48,505 nucleotides of DNA, taken from the NCBI GenBank assembly GCA_000620205.1, contig JHVP01000021.1, positions 1 to 48,505 on the forward strand, read 5' to 3'. Source of the stretch: Geodermatophilaceae bacterium URHA0031 (lineage in GTDB: Bacteria; Actinomycetota; Actinomycetes; Mycobacteriales; Geodermatophilaceae). The translations under genes and the position numbers were made by a program. How positions within the stretch are numbered: the first letter of the stretch is position 1; each line of letters begins with the position of its first letter. This document shows, one piece after another, positions 35,326 to 42,981 of this stretch. The notes below the pieces were generated by a model. The model was not told the DNA's origin, made no database searches, and saw nothing but the letters and a program-made list of their open reading frames with translations.

Positions 35326-36248
35326 GTCCCAAGCGCCCCGACGCCGACGTCCCGCCGTCCCTGCTGCTGGTCGACAAGCCGGCCGGCATGACCTCGCACG
35401 ACGTCGTCGCGATCGCCCGGCGGGTGCTGTCGGTCCGCAAGGTCGGCCACGCCGGCACCCTCGACCCGATGGCCACCGGCCTGCTGGTGCTGGGCGTCGG
35501 CGCCGCCACCCGGCTGCTCGGGCACCTCTCCGGCTCGGACAAGACCTACGACGCGACCGTCCGGCTGGGGCAGTCGACGGTCACCGACGACGCCGAGGGC
35601 GAGGTCACCGGGACGACGTCGGCCGCCGGGGTCGGCGAGGACGACGTCCGCGCCGCGCTGGACGCCCAGGTCGGTGCGCTGCAGCAGGTGCCGTCGTCGG
35701 TGAGCGCGGTCAAGGTCGACGGCCGGCGCTCCTACGACCGGGTCCGCGCCGGCGAGGAGTTCGAGCTGGCGGCCCGGTCGGTCACGGTGCACCGCATCGA
35801 CGTGCACCGCATCGCCCGGCCCGCGGCCGACCTCGTCGACGTCGACGTCACCGTCGCCTGCACCACCGGTACCTACATCCGGGCGATCGCCCGGGACGTC
35901 GGTGCCGCGCTCGGCGTCGGCGGGCACCTGACCGCCTTGCGCCGCACGTCCTCGGGCCCCTTCGCGGTCACGCAGGCCCGGCCGGTCGAGGACGCCGCCG
36001 CGGCCCTGGCCGGACCCGGCTCCGGTGCCGGCGTGCTCGGGCTCGCCGACGCCGCCCGCGCCGTCTTCCCGGCGCGGCAGCTCGACGCCGCGGAAGCGGT
36101 CGCCGTCGGGCACGGTCAGCGGGTGCCGGCCACCGGTGCCCCCGGCCTGCACGCCGCGCTCGCCCCCGACGGGCGGCTGGTCGCGCTGGTGGAGGACGCC
36201 GGCCCGGTGACCCGGGTCGCCGTCGGCTTCCCGCACCGCGGCGGCTGA
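35322..36248 (+). CDS. truB: tRNA pseudouridine-55 synthase
   Basis: A 308-residue enzyme forming pseudouridine 55 in the T-loop of tRNAs. The catalytic Asp lies in KVGHAGTLDPMATGLL; KPAGMTSHDVV, DKTYDATVRLGQSTVTDD, SAVKVDGRRSYDRVR and GTYIRAIARDVG are further family motifs. A C-terminal region of ~50 residues resembles the actinobacterial TruB C-terminal extension. The GTG start at 35322 overlaps the MATE stop. It ends the ten-gene operon that begins at rimP; in most actinobacteria ribF would follow closely, but here an accessory block intervenes. Confidence 0.96.
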   Translation: MSPKRPDADVPPSLLLVDKPAGMTSHDVVAIARRVLSVRKVGHAGTLDPMATGLLVLGVGAATRLLGHLSGSDKTYDATVRLGQSTVTDDAEGEVTGTTSAAGVGEDDVRAALDAQVGALQQVPSSVSAVKVDGRRSYDRVRAGEEFELAARSVTVHRIDVHRIARPAADLVDVDVTVACTTGTYIRAIARDVGAALGVGGHLTALRRTSSGPFAVTQARPVEDAAAALAGPGSGAGVLGLADAARAVFPARQLDAAEAVAVGHGQRVPATGAPGLHAALAPDGRLVALVEDAGPVTRVAVGFPHRGG

Positions 36249-36257
36249 CCCCACCGG

Positions 36258-37081
36258 TCAGCCCCGCCGCTGCGCGGGGTGCCGGGCCGGAGCGCGGGCC
36301 AGCACCACCACGCCGGTCACCGTGAGCAGCCAGCCGACGACCAGCGGCGCGATCCAGCCGGGGCGCACCCGGTCGCCGAGCAGGGCCAGGCCCACCAACC
36401 CCGGGGCGACGACCTCGGTGACGGACAGGACGCCGACCACCGCGCCGACCGTGCCGCGGCGCATGGCCGCCGCGAGCAGCACCGTGCCGGCGGCCCCGAA
36501 GGCGACCACCGCGTAGGCCAGCGGCTCGGCCAGCAGGTCCAGCACCGACGTCCACGGCGAGGACGCGATGTGCACCGCGCGCACCGACAGGGCCACCCCG
36601 CCGTAGGCCACGCCGGCCGCGGCGGCCATGAGCAGCGGCCGCCCGGAGCGGAGCACGGGCACCAGCGCGGCGAGCACCACGAGCGCGGCGCCGAGCAGGA
36701 CCCCGTGCGCGGCGGCCGGCAGCCGCTCGGGTCGCCCCGGCGCGGCGGCTGCTGCGACCAGCACCAGGCCGCCCAGGACCAGCGCCGAGGCGACGAGCTC
36801 CTGGCGCGACAGCCGGCGGGGGTCGCCGCCCCGGCTGGCCAGCACCGTCACCGGCAGGACCCCGGCGAGCACCGATTGGACCGCGACGACCGGCAGCACG
36901 CGCAGCGCGGCCACCGACAGCAGCCAGCCGACGCCGTCCACCGCGATGCCGACGGCGTAGCGCGGCTGCCGCCACGCCGCCCGGCCGGCCGGCGCCTGCC
37001 GGATCCCGGCCGACTCCAGCAGCGACGCCGCGCTGTTCGCCAGCACCCCGCGACGGCCGCGAGGAAGGCCAGGGCGGTCAT
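36258..37081 (-). CDS. DMT/EamA-type transporter with an apparent frameshift near the N-terminus
   Basis: A polytopic membrane protein (~9 helices: VLPVVAVQSVLAGVLPVTVLA; ELVASALVLGGLVLVAAAAA; LLMAAAAGVAYGGVALSVRA; GWIAPLVVGWLLTVTGVVVL) of the drug/metabolite transporter type. The natural start is ATG 37081 with GGGGAGG just upstream, reading MTALAFLAAVAG, but this frame breaks into Cys/Arg-rich noise. Adding one base at the four-base run 37046-37049 joins it to VLANSAASLLESAGIRQ in the main frame. Without the shift, translation would have to begin at GTG 37130, overlapping the divergent larE. So the gene is either frameshifted or misread. Substrate unknown. Confidence 0.7.
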
Positions 37082-37111
37082 GGTCCTCCCCGGCTGTGGC
37101 AACCTCGGTGC

Positions 37112-37966
37112 GTGTCGTCGGCCATCTCACCCGATCCGCTGCTCGACGGGCGGATCAGCGAGCTCCTCGCGCAGTTCGCCGGGCTGCCCGGCGTCCTCGT
37201 CGCGTTCTCCGGCGGGGTCGACTCCGGGGTGGTCCTGGCGGCCGCGGTGCGCGCCCTGGGCCCGGACCGGGTGGTCGCCGCCACCGCCGTCTCACCCAGC
37301 CTGCCGGCGGCCGAGCGGGCCGCGGCGCACGCGTTCGCGGTGGGCCTGGGCGTCCGGCACGAGCAGCCGGCCACCGACGAGCTGTCCCGGCCCGGCTACG
37401 TCGCCAACGCCGGCGACCGCTGCGCGTTCTGCAAGGCCGAGCTGGTCGACGTGCTCACCCCGCTGGCCGCGGAGCTGGGCATCGCCGACGTCGTCACCGG
37501 CACCAACGCCGACGACCTGCGCGCCGGGTTCCGCCCCGGCATCCGGGCCGCCGCCGAGCGCGGCGCCTGGGCGCCGCTGGCCCGCGCCGGGATGACCAAG
37601 GCCGACGTCCGGGCGGCTGCCCACCGCTGGGAGCTCCCGCTGGCCGACAAGCCGGCCGCCGCGTGCCTGGCCAGCCGGATCGCCTACGGGGTGCCCGTGT
37701 CGGCGGCCCGGCTGGCCCGCGTCGAGGCGGCCGAGCTCGCCCTGCGGCAGGCGCTCGCCGCCGCCGGGTTGGCGGTGCGCGACCTCCGGGTCCGGGACAT
37801 GGGCGAGGACGTCGCGCGGGTCGAGGTCGACGCCGCCCTGGTGCCCGCCGTGGGCCCGGACCTGTTGGCCGCCGTCGACGGCTTCGCCCGGGTGGAGCTG
37901 GACCCCCGCGGCTTCCGGTCCGGCGCGATGAACGAGCTGCTGCCCGACCCGGTCCGCTACCGGTGA
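37112..37966 (+). CDS. larE: ATP-dependent sacrificial sulfur transferase LarE
   Basis: A 284-residue PP-loop protein that adds sulfur to the pyridinium precursor of the nickel-pincer nucleotide cofactor. The ATP-binding VAFSGGVDSGVVLAAAV motif, GYVANAGDRCAFCKAELVD and TGTNADDLRAGFRPGIRA are typical. The Cys at residue 185 in AAACLASRIAYG is the likely sulfur donor (sacrificial in the Lactobacillus enzyme). GTG 37112 gives the family's short N-terminus; the ribosome-binding site is weak. It converges on larB with a gap of only 3 nt. Confidence 0.9.
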   Translation: MSSAISPDPLLDGRISELLAQFAGLPGVLVAFSGGVDSGVVLAAAVRALGPDRVVAATAVSPSLPAAERAAAHAFAVGLGVRHEQPATDELSRPGYVANAGDRCAFCKAELVDVLTPLAAELGIADVVTGTNADDLRAGFRPGIRAAAERGAWAPLARAGMTKADVRAAAHRWELPLADKPAAACLASRIAYGVPVSAARLARVEAAELALRQALAAAGLAVRDLRVRDMGEDVARVEVDAALVPAVGPDLLAAVDGFARVELDPRGFRSGAMNELLPDPVRYR

Positions 37967-37969
37967 GCC

Positions 37970-38662
37970 CTACCGCCCGACTGAGCGCACGATCCGGGCA
38001 GCGGCCACCCCGGCGCCGAAGCCGTTGTCGATGTTGACCACCAGCACGCCCGGCGCGCAGGCGGTGAGCATGGTCAGCAGCGCGGCGAGCCCCTCGAACG
38101 CGGCGCCGTAGCCGACCGACGTCGGGACGGCGACCACCAGCCGGTCGGTCAGACCGGCCACGACGCTGGGCAGCGCGCCGTCCATGCCGGCCACGACGAC
38201 GACCGCGTCGGCCGCCGCGAGGTCCGGCGCCACCGCCAGCACCCGGTGCACGCCGGCCACCCCGACGTCGTCCACCCGCCGGCAGCCGACCCCGCTCGCG
38301 GCCAGCGTCGCGGCGACCTCGGCGGCGACCGCGCCGTCCGACGTCCCCGCGGTGAGCACCAGCACCTCGCCGACCGGCGGTGGGGGAGTGCCCACCCACG
38401 CCACCCGGGCGACCGGGTCGACGTGCGCGTCGGGCCACCGGTCGAGGACCGCGGCGGCGGTCTCGGCGTCGACCCGGGTGGCCCAGGCGAAGGCCTCCCC
38501 ACCCACCCCGGACCCGGCGTCGACCAGCCCGGCCAGGCAGCCGACCGTCTCGGCCGGGGTCTTGCCGCCGGCGAAGACCACCTCAGGGGTCCCGGTGCGG
38601 GCGGCGCGGTCCACGTCCAGGCGGGCGAAGCCCAGGTCGGCGGTGCGCGGCTGATCGGTCAC
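37970..38662 (-). CDS. larB: Nickel-pincer cofactor biosynthesis protein LarB
   Basis: A 230-residue carboxylase/hydrolase that carboxylates nicotinate adenine dinucleotide as the first step to the nickel-pincer nucleotide. The C-terminal half is PurE-like: VLTAGTSDGAVAAEVAATL, VVVAGMDGALPSVVAGL, VAVPTSVGYGAAFEGLAALL and VVNIDNGFGAGVAAARI. The N-terminal part (ADLGFARLDVDRAARTGTPE; VVFAGGKTPAET) is family-typical. Start GTG 38662 is chosen because the frame further upstream runs antisense into the next gene. LarC and a LarA-type enzyme are not in the window. Confidence 0.9.
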   Translation of the reverse strand: MTDQPRTADLGFARLDVDRAARTGTPEVVFAGGKTPAETVGCLAGLVDAGSGVGGEAFAWATRVDAETAAAVLDRWPDAHVDPVARVAWVGTPPPPVGEVLVLTAGTSDGAVAAEVAATLAASGVGCRRVDDVGVAGVHRVLAVAPDLAAADAVVVVAGMDGALPSVVAGLTDRLVVAVPTSVGYGAAFEGLAALLTMLTACAPGVLVVNIDNGFGAGVAAARIVRSVGR

Positions 38663-38720
38663 GGGACCAGTCTCGCCCACCCGCCGTGTCGGCCCCGCCG
38701 GAGTTGGGCAGGATGCGGGC

Positions 38721-39047
38721 ATGAGCGTCGTCAAGATCAACGTCGTGACCGTGCCGGAGGACAAGCGGGCCCGCTTCGAGGAGCGCTTCAAGGGCCGGGC
38801 GGGTGCCGTGGAGAGCACCCCGGGCTTCGAGTGGTTCGAGCTGCTCCGCCCGGTCGAGGGCACCGACTCCTACCTCGTCTACACCCGCTGGGTCGACGAG
38901 GACGCCTACCAGGCCTGGCAGAACGGGCAGGACTTCGACCGCGCCCACGAGGGCGGTGGCGACACCCTCGCCCCGGCCGCCGAGCGGTCGCAGACGCACC
39001 TGTGGAGCTACGACGTCGTGGAGTCCGCCGCACCCAAGGGGAGCTGA
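38721..39047 (+). CDS. mhuD: MhuD-like heme-degrading monooxygenase (ABM domain)
   Basis: A 108-residue protein with the dimeric antibiotic-biosynthesis-monooxygenase fold. It closely resembles M. tuberculosis MhuD: VVKINVVTVP, RAGAVESTPGFEWFELLRPV, DEDAYQAWQNG. The heme-site residues Asn7 and Trp66 are in place and the ligand His is at 76 (75 in MhuD), so heme degradation to release iron is likely. Symbol is by similarity. Its last 40 nt overlap the convergent hydrolase gene. Located amid accessory genes rather than with heme uptake genes. Confidence 0.85.
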   Translation: MSVVKINVVTVPEDKRARFEERFKGRAGAVESTPGFEWFELLRPVEGTDSYLVYTRWVDEDAYQAWQNGQDFDRAHEGGGDTLAPAAERSQTHLWSYDVVESAAPKGS

Positions 39048-40003
39048 ACCGAGCCGGCCCGCAGCGCCGCCGCCCAGGCGGCGTCGCGGGCCGCGGGTGC
39101 CGCCGCCGTCGTCGTGCGGACGAACTCGCCGACGACAGCGGCGAACCGGCCCGGGTCCTCCACCTGCGGAAAGTGCCCCGCCCGGTCGAAGACGACCAGC
39201 GTGCTGCCCGGCAGCTGCTCGTGCAGGGTCTCGCCGTGCGCCACCGGGATCACCGGGTCCCGTCCGCCCCAGACCAGCAGCAGCGGCAGGGCCGCGGTGA
39301 GGTACAGCCGGTCGGTGGCGCTCACCCGCTGCCCGCCGACGTCGATCACCGACCGCGCGGTCAGCACGAACGCGGACCGCGCGTCGGCATCCGCCAGGGT
39401 CGCCAGGCCCGCGACGACCTGCGCCAGCGCGGGCGGGGTGATCCGCTGCAGCGGGCGCAGCACCCGCGCGGCGGCCCGCGCGGCGTAGGGGTTGAACACG
39501 GCCGGCAGCACCCACTCGGCGCCGGGCAGGGCCACCGCCCGCAGCGCCGGGCTCACGTTCCGGCCCAGACCGCCGGAGTCGACCAGCACGAGCCGGTCGA
39601 CCGAGGCCGGGAACTGGTAGGCCAGCTGCATCGCCACCCCGCCGCCGAGGCTGTGCCCGACGACGGTGGCGGACTCCACACCCAGGACCACCAGCAGGTC
39701 GCGGGCGAGCGTGGCCAGCGCTCCGAGGCTGTAGTCGCCGCTGGGCTTCTCCGAGGCGCCGTGACCCAGCAGGTCCGGCGCGACCACCCGGTGGGTGCGC
39801 GCCAGCTCGTCCAGCGCCGGGCCGAAGCTCGCCCCGGACCCGAGCAGGCCGTGCAGCAGGAGCAGCACCGGCCCCGACGTCCCGCCGATCCGGCAGGAGA
39901 CCCGGTGGCCGTGCAGCAGCACCACCTCGGTGCGCACGCCGGGCCCGGTCCAGCGCACCGGCTCCCACCCGGCTCGGGCCGGCTCGTTCCCGTCGGGCTC
40001 CAC
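39008..40003 (-). CDS. Alpha/beta-fold hydrolase
   Basis: A 331-residue alpha/beta hydrolase: oxyanion region LLLLHGLLGSGASFGPAL, PDLLGHGASEKPSGDY, nucleophile elbow VVGHSLGGGVAMQLAY, acid in LLVWGGRDPVIP and His in DRAGHFPQVED, so the Ser-Asp-His triad is complete. Substrate cannot be told. The first ~45 residues carry no signal peptide. Start is GTG 40003. The C-terminal ~25 residues (after FVRTTTA) are Ala-rich and nonconserved, and overlap the mhuD-like gene on the other strand by 40 nt. Confidence 0.88.
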   Translation of the reverse strand: MEPDGNEPARAGWEPVRWTGPGVRTEVVLLHGHRVSCRIGGTSGPVLLLLHGLLGSGASFGPALDELARTHRVVAPDLLGHGASEKPSGDYSLGALATLARDLLVVLGVESATVVGHSLGGGVAMQLAYQFPASVDRLVLVDSGGLGRNVSPALRAVALPGAEWVLPAVFNPYAARAAARVLRPLQRITPPALAQVVAGLATLADADARSAFVLTARSVIDVGGQRVSATDRLYLTAALPLLLVWGGRDPVIPVAHGETLHEQLPGSTLVVFDRAGHFPQVEDPGRFAAVVGEFVRTTTAAAPAARDAAWAAALRAGSVQLPLGAADSTTS

Positions 40004-40158
40004 CCCCGCAGGTTAGGCGGGCAGGCGGGGGGTGCGGCCGGCCACGCGTCGGGGCACCGGCCCGCTCGTGCCTGGCCGCGGACGTGCCGGTCTAGGGTGG
40101 CGGTGCGGGCCGGGCATCCGCCGGGCCGCTCCAGCACGAGCACCAGCAGGTGGGAGCC

Positions 40159-41307
40159 ATGACCGACACGCTCGCCGACAGCCGTACCTCCTCCCGGGAG
40201 TTCACCGAGGGCGTGCCGCTGGTCGTGGAGGACGTGCCGCGCCGCTCCGCCACCGAGCGTGCCCAGCAGCTGGAGGACCCCGGCTTCGGCCGGTACTTCA
40301 CCGACTCGATGTTCGTCGCCCGGTACCGGGTCGGGGAGGGCTGGGTCGACGCCCGGCTGACGCCCTACGGTCCGCTGCAGATGGACCCGAGCGCGGCCGC
40401 GCTGCACTACGCGCAGTCGATCTTCGAGGGTCTCAAGGCCTACGCCCAGCCCGACGGCAGCGTGGCCACCTTCCGCCCCGAGTCCAACGCCGCCCGCTTC
40501 GCCCGCAGCGCCGCCCGGCTGGCCATGCCGCAGGTGCCCGACCAGGCCTTCATCACCGCGGTGGACGCGCTGGTCGACGCCGACCGCGACTGGGTGCCCA
40601 CCGGCCCGGACCAGACGCTCTACATCCGGCCCTACATGCTGGCGGTCGAGCCGTTCCTGGGCGTCCGGCCCGCGCACGAGTACCTGTTCATCGTCATCGC
40701 CAGCCCGGCCGGTGCCTACTTCCCCCGTGGCGTGCACCCGGTGTCGGTCTACCTCTCCGAGGACTACATCCGGGCCGCTCCCGGCGGCACCGGCGACGTC
40801 AAGTGCGCCGGCAACTACGCCGCCAGCCTGCTGGCCCAGGAGCAGGCCATCGCCGCCGGCTGCGACCAGGTCGTCTGGCTCGATGCGGTGGAGAAGCGGT
40901 ACGTCGAGGAGATGGGCGGGATGAACCTGTTCTTCGTCCTCGGCTCGGGCGCCGACGCCGAGCTGGTCACCCCGGAGCTCACCGGCACCCTGCTGCCCGG
41001 CATCACCCGGGAGTCGCTGATCACCGTGGCCCGCGAGCTGGGGCACACGGTCACCGAGCGGCGGTTCAGCGTCGAGGAGTGGCGGGCCGGCGTGGCCGAC
41101 GGCACGGTCACCGAGACCTTCGCCTGCGGCACGGCCGCGGTGATCACGCCGGTCGGGGAGGTCAAGGCCCGCACCGGCGACTTCACCGTCGGCGACGGCG
41201 AGCCGGGCCCGCTGACCATGCAGCTGCGCGCGCACCTGCTCGACGTCCAGCACGGCCGGGTGGCCGACACCCACGGCTGGCTGCACCGCGTCGCGTCCGC
41301 CTCCTGA
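40159..41307 (+). CDS. ilvE: Branched-chain amino-acid aminotransferase
   Basis: A 382-residue PLP-dependent fold-type IV transaminase that makes or breaks down Val, Leu and Ile using glutamate/2-oxoglutarate. Motifs: HYAQSIFEGLKAYAQPDGSV, LYIRPYMLAVEPFLGVRPAH, the PLP lysine in GTGDVKCAGNYAASLLAQEQ, EEMGGMNLFFV and TETFACGTAAVITPVG. ATG 40159 follows AGGTGGGAG; an in-frame GTG at 40150 is possible. A TAGGGT box at about 40094 could be its -10. The usual start of this class has an acidic, Thr/Glu-rich ~30-residue leader, as here. Confidence 0.94.
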   Translation: MTDTLADSRTSSREFTEGVPLVVEDVPRRSATERAQQLEDPGFGRYFTDSMFVARYRVGEGWVDARLTPYGPLQMDPSAAALHYAQSIFEGLKAYAQPDGSVATFRPESNAARFARSAARLAMPQVPDQAFITAVDALVDADRDWVPTGPDQTLYIRPYMLAVEPFLGVRPAHEYLFIVIASPAGAYFPRGVHPVSVYLSEDYIRAAPGGTGDVKCAGNYAASLLAQEQAIAAGCDQVVWLDAVEKRYVEEMGGMNLFFVLGSGADAELVTPELTGTLLPGITRESLITVARELGHTVTERRFSVEEWRAGVADGTVTETFACGTAAVITPVGEVKARTGDFTVGDGEPGPLTMQLRAHLLDVQHGRVADTHGWLHRVASAS

Positions 41308-41341
41308 GCCGCCGACCAGGCCACCGGGGGAGACGAGCGGC

Positions 41342-42316
41342 GTGCTGCGCTGGCGCGGGCTGGGCGACACCCCACGCGACCTGGGGCGCACGGTGGTCAC
41401 CATCGGCATGTACGACGGCGTCCACCGCGGGCACCAGCACCTGATCGGCACGGCGGTCGCCCGGGCCCGGGCGCTGGGGCGCCCGGTGGTGCTGCTGACC
41501 TTCGACCCGCACCCGTCGGAGGTCGTCCGGCCCGGGTCGCACCCGGCGATCCTCACCTCGGCCGACCGCAAGGCCGAGCTGGTCGCCGACCTCGGGGTCG
41601 ACGGCATGTGCGTGCTGCCGTTCACCCAAGAGTTCAGCCGGCTCACCCCGGAGGAGTTCACCCACACCGTGCTCGTCGAGCACCTGTACGCGGCGCAGGT
41701 CGTGGTGGGGCGCAACTTCAGCTACGGCCACAGGGCCGCCGGCACCGTGGACACGCTGGCCGCCGACGGGCGCCGGTTCGGCTTCGGCGTCGAGGGGGTC
41801 GACCTCACCGTCGTCGGCTCGGCGCCCGACCTGTCCGGGGACGGCGAGGTCACCATCTCCTCGACCTACATCCGGGCCTGCGTGGCGGCCGGGGACATGG
41901 CCTCGGCGGCGCTCGCACTGGGCCGCCCCCACCGGGTCGACGGTGTGGTCGTGCGCGGCGACCGGCGCGGCCGTGAGCTGGGCTACCCGACGGCGAACGT
42001 GGAGACCCCCGCGCACACCGCCGTCCCGGCCGATGGGGTCTACGCCGGCCGGCTCGTGCTGCGCGACCACCGCGGCACCAGCCGCAGCAGCCACCCGGCG
42101 GCCATCTCGGTGGGCAGCAACCCGACCTTCGCCGGTGCCCGGCGCACGGTGGAGGCGTACCTGCTCGACTTCGACGGCGACCTCTACGGCGAGCACGTCG
42201 GGGTGGAGTTCGTGGAGCGGCTGCGCCCGATGCTCACCTTCCCCGGCGTCCCCGAGCTGCTGGTGGCGATGGCCGAGGACGTCTCCCGCACCCGCGCCGT
42301 CCTCGGCTTGTCCTGA
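41342..42316 (+). CDS. ribF: Bifunctional riboflavin kinase/FAD synthetase
   Basis: A 324-residue enzyme making FMN and FAD. The N-terminal adenylyltransferase has VTIGMYDGVHRGHQHLI and VVVGRNFSYGHRAAGTVDTL; ISSTYIRACVAAGD closes it; the C-terminal flavokinase has VVVRGDRRGRELGYPTANV, GVYAGRLVL, SVGSNPTFAGARRTVEAYLL and LYGEHVGVEFVERLRPM. Start GTG 41342, with GGGGGAGACGAG upstream, is supported by the family N-terminus. It lies 34 nt after ilvE and in most actinobacteria follows truB directly. Confidence 0.95.
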   Translation: MLRWRGLGDTPRDLGRTVVTIGMYDGVHRGHQHLIGTAVARARALGRPVVLLTFDPHPSEVVRPGSHPAILTSADRKAELVADLGVDGMCVLPFTQEFSRLTPEEFTHTVLVEHLYAAQVVVGRNFSYGHRAAGTVDTLAADGRRFGFGVEGVDLTVVGSAPDLSGDGEVTISSTYIRACVAAGDMASAALALGRPHRVDGVVVRGDRRGRELGYPTANVETPAHTAVPADGVYAGRLVLRDHRGTSRSSHPAAISVGSNPTFAGARRTVEAYLLDFDGDLYGEHVGVEFVERLRPMLTFPGVPELLVAMAEDVSRTRAVLGLS

Positions 42317-42359
42317 CCCCTCCCGAGGGAGAGCCGGATGGCGCCGACGGCCGCGTGTG

Positions 42360-42365
42360 TAACCT
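42360..42365 (+). promoter_or_regulatory. Candidate -10 box of rpsO
   Basis: TAACCT at 42360-42365, preceded by TGTG, fits a -10 box, about 44 nt after the ribF stop. No good -35 is seen. It would give an rpsO leader of ~80 nt that contains two hairpins. Confidence 0.35.
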
Positions 42366-42373
42366 GGGTGGTG

Positions 42374-42426
42374 ACGTCGGGAGACCGACGTGTGTGCATG
42401 CTGCCCCCGTGACACAGACCGGGGGC
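42374..42426 (+). promoter_or_regulatory. Two-hairpin rpsO leader (possible S15 autoregulatory element)
   Basis: The first hairpin is ACGTCGG-GAGA-CCGACGT (42374-42391) with a GNRA tetraloop. The second is GCCCCCG (42403-42409) with CGGGGGC (42420-42426). They stand just before the rpsO Shine-Dalgarno (GGAGG, 42444-42448). rpsO is autoregulated by S15 through unrelated leader structures in several phyla, so such a role is plausible here. Confidence 0.45.
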
Positions 42427-42452
42427 CACACGTGACCTGCCCTGGAGGCACC

Positions 42453-42722
42453 ATGGCGCTGGAGAGCGCGACGAAGAAGCAGATCATGACCGAGTACGCG
42501 ACGGTCGAGAACGACACCGGTTCCCCCGAGGTGCAGGTCGCGATGCTGACCCGACGGATCAGCGACCTGACCGAGCACCTCAAGCAGCACAAGCACGACC
42601 ACCACAGCCGGCGGGGCCTGCTCCTGCTGGTCGGCCGCCGCCGGCGGCTGCTGAACTACCTGGCAAAGACCGACATCAACCGGTACCGCTCGCTCATCGA
42701 GCGGCTCGGCCTGCGCCGCTAG
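42453..42722 (+). CDS. rpsO: 30S ribosomal protein S15
   Basis: Exactly the normal 89 residues: [80 protein letters not shown]. The ATG at 42453 has GGAGG 4 nt upstream. It is followed by a strong hairpin and then by the long leader of pnp; rpsO-pnp is a near-universal pair. Confidence 0.97.
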   Translation: MALESATKKQIMTEYATVENDTGSPEVQVAMLTRRISDLTEHLKQHKHDHHSRRGLLLLVGRRRRLLNYLAKTDINRYRSLIERLGLRR

Positions 42723-42729
42723 CACCACC

Positions 42730-42765
42730 GAGGGGACCGCTCCGGCACGCCGGGTCGGTCCCCTC
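42730..42765 (+). terminator. rpsO terminator hairpin
   Basis: GAGGGGACCG (42730-42739) pairs perfectly with CGGTCCCCTC (42756-42765), a 10-bp stem with a 16-nt loop that itself can pair (CCGG/CCGG). It begins 8 nt after the rpsO stop and is followed by TCTCGTCC, a weak pyrimidine tract. Confidence 0.7.
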
Positions 42766-42793
42766 TCTCGTCCGGCACCCGCCGGAGGAGACC

Positions 42794-42967
42794 ACCGGCC
42801 TCCACGCCGGCCGTCCCGCGAGGGCCGGTCCTCGGTAGTGGCCCCCGGGACGCAGCGAGCCTGAGAAGCAGGAACCCGCCACACCCCGAGGGCTTCGATC
42901 GAAGACCGGTCGCCCCGGACACCGCCGGCGCACACCGCCGCGAAGAGGACGTCGCCGTATGCGACGT
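42794..42967 (+). promoter_or_regulatory. Structured leader of pnp
   Basis: The 259-nt rpsO-pnp gap contains no gene. After the terminator there are ACCGGCC/GGCCGGT (42794-42800/42823-42829), the 12-nt palindrome CTTCGATCGAAG (42893-42904) and ACGTCGC/GCGACGT (42949-42955/42961-42967) with a CGTAT loop. The last hairpin ends one base before the pnp ribosome-binding site (GGAAGAGGA, 42969-42977). In E. coli a leader stem is cut by RNase III and then used by PNPase for autoregulation; a similar arrangement is possible here. Confidence 0.5.
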
Positions 42968-42981
42968 AGGAAGAGGACACG

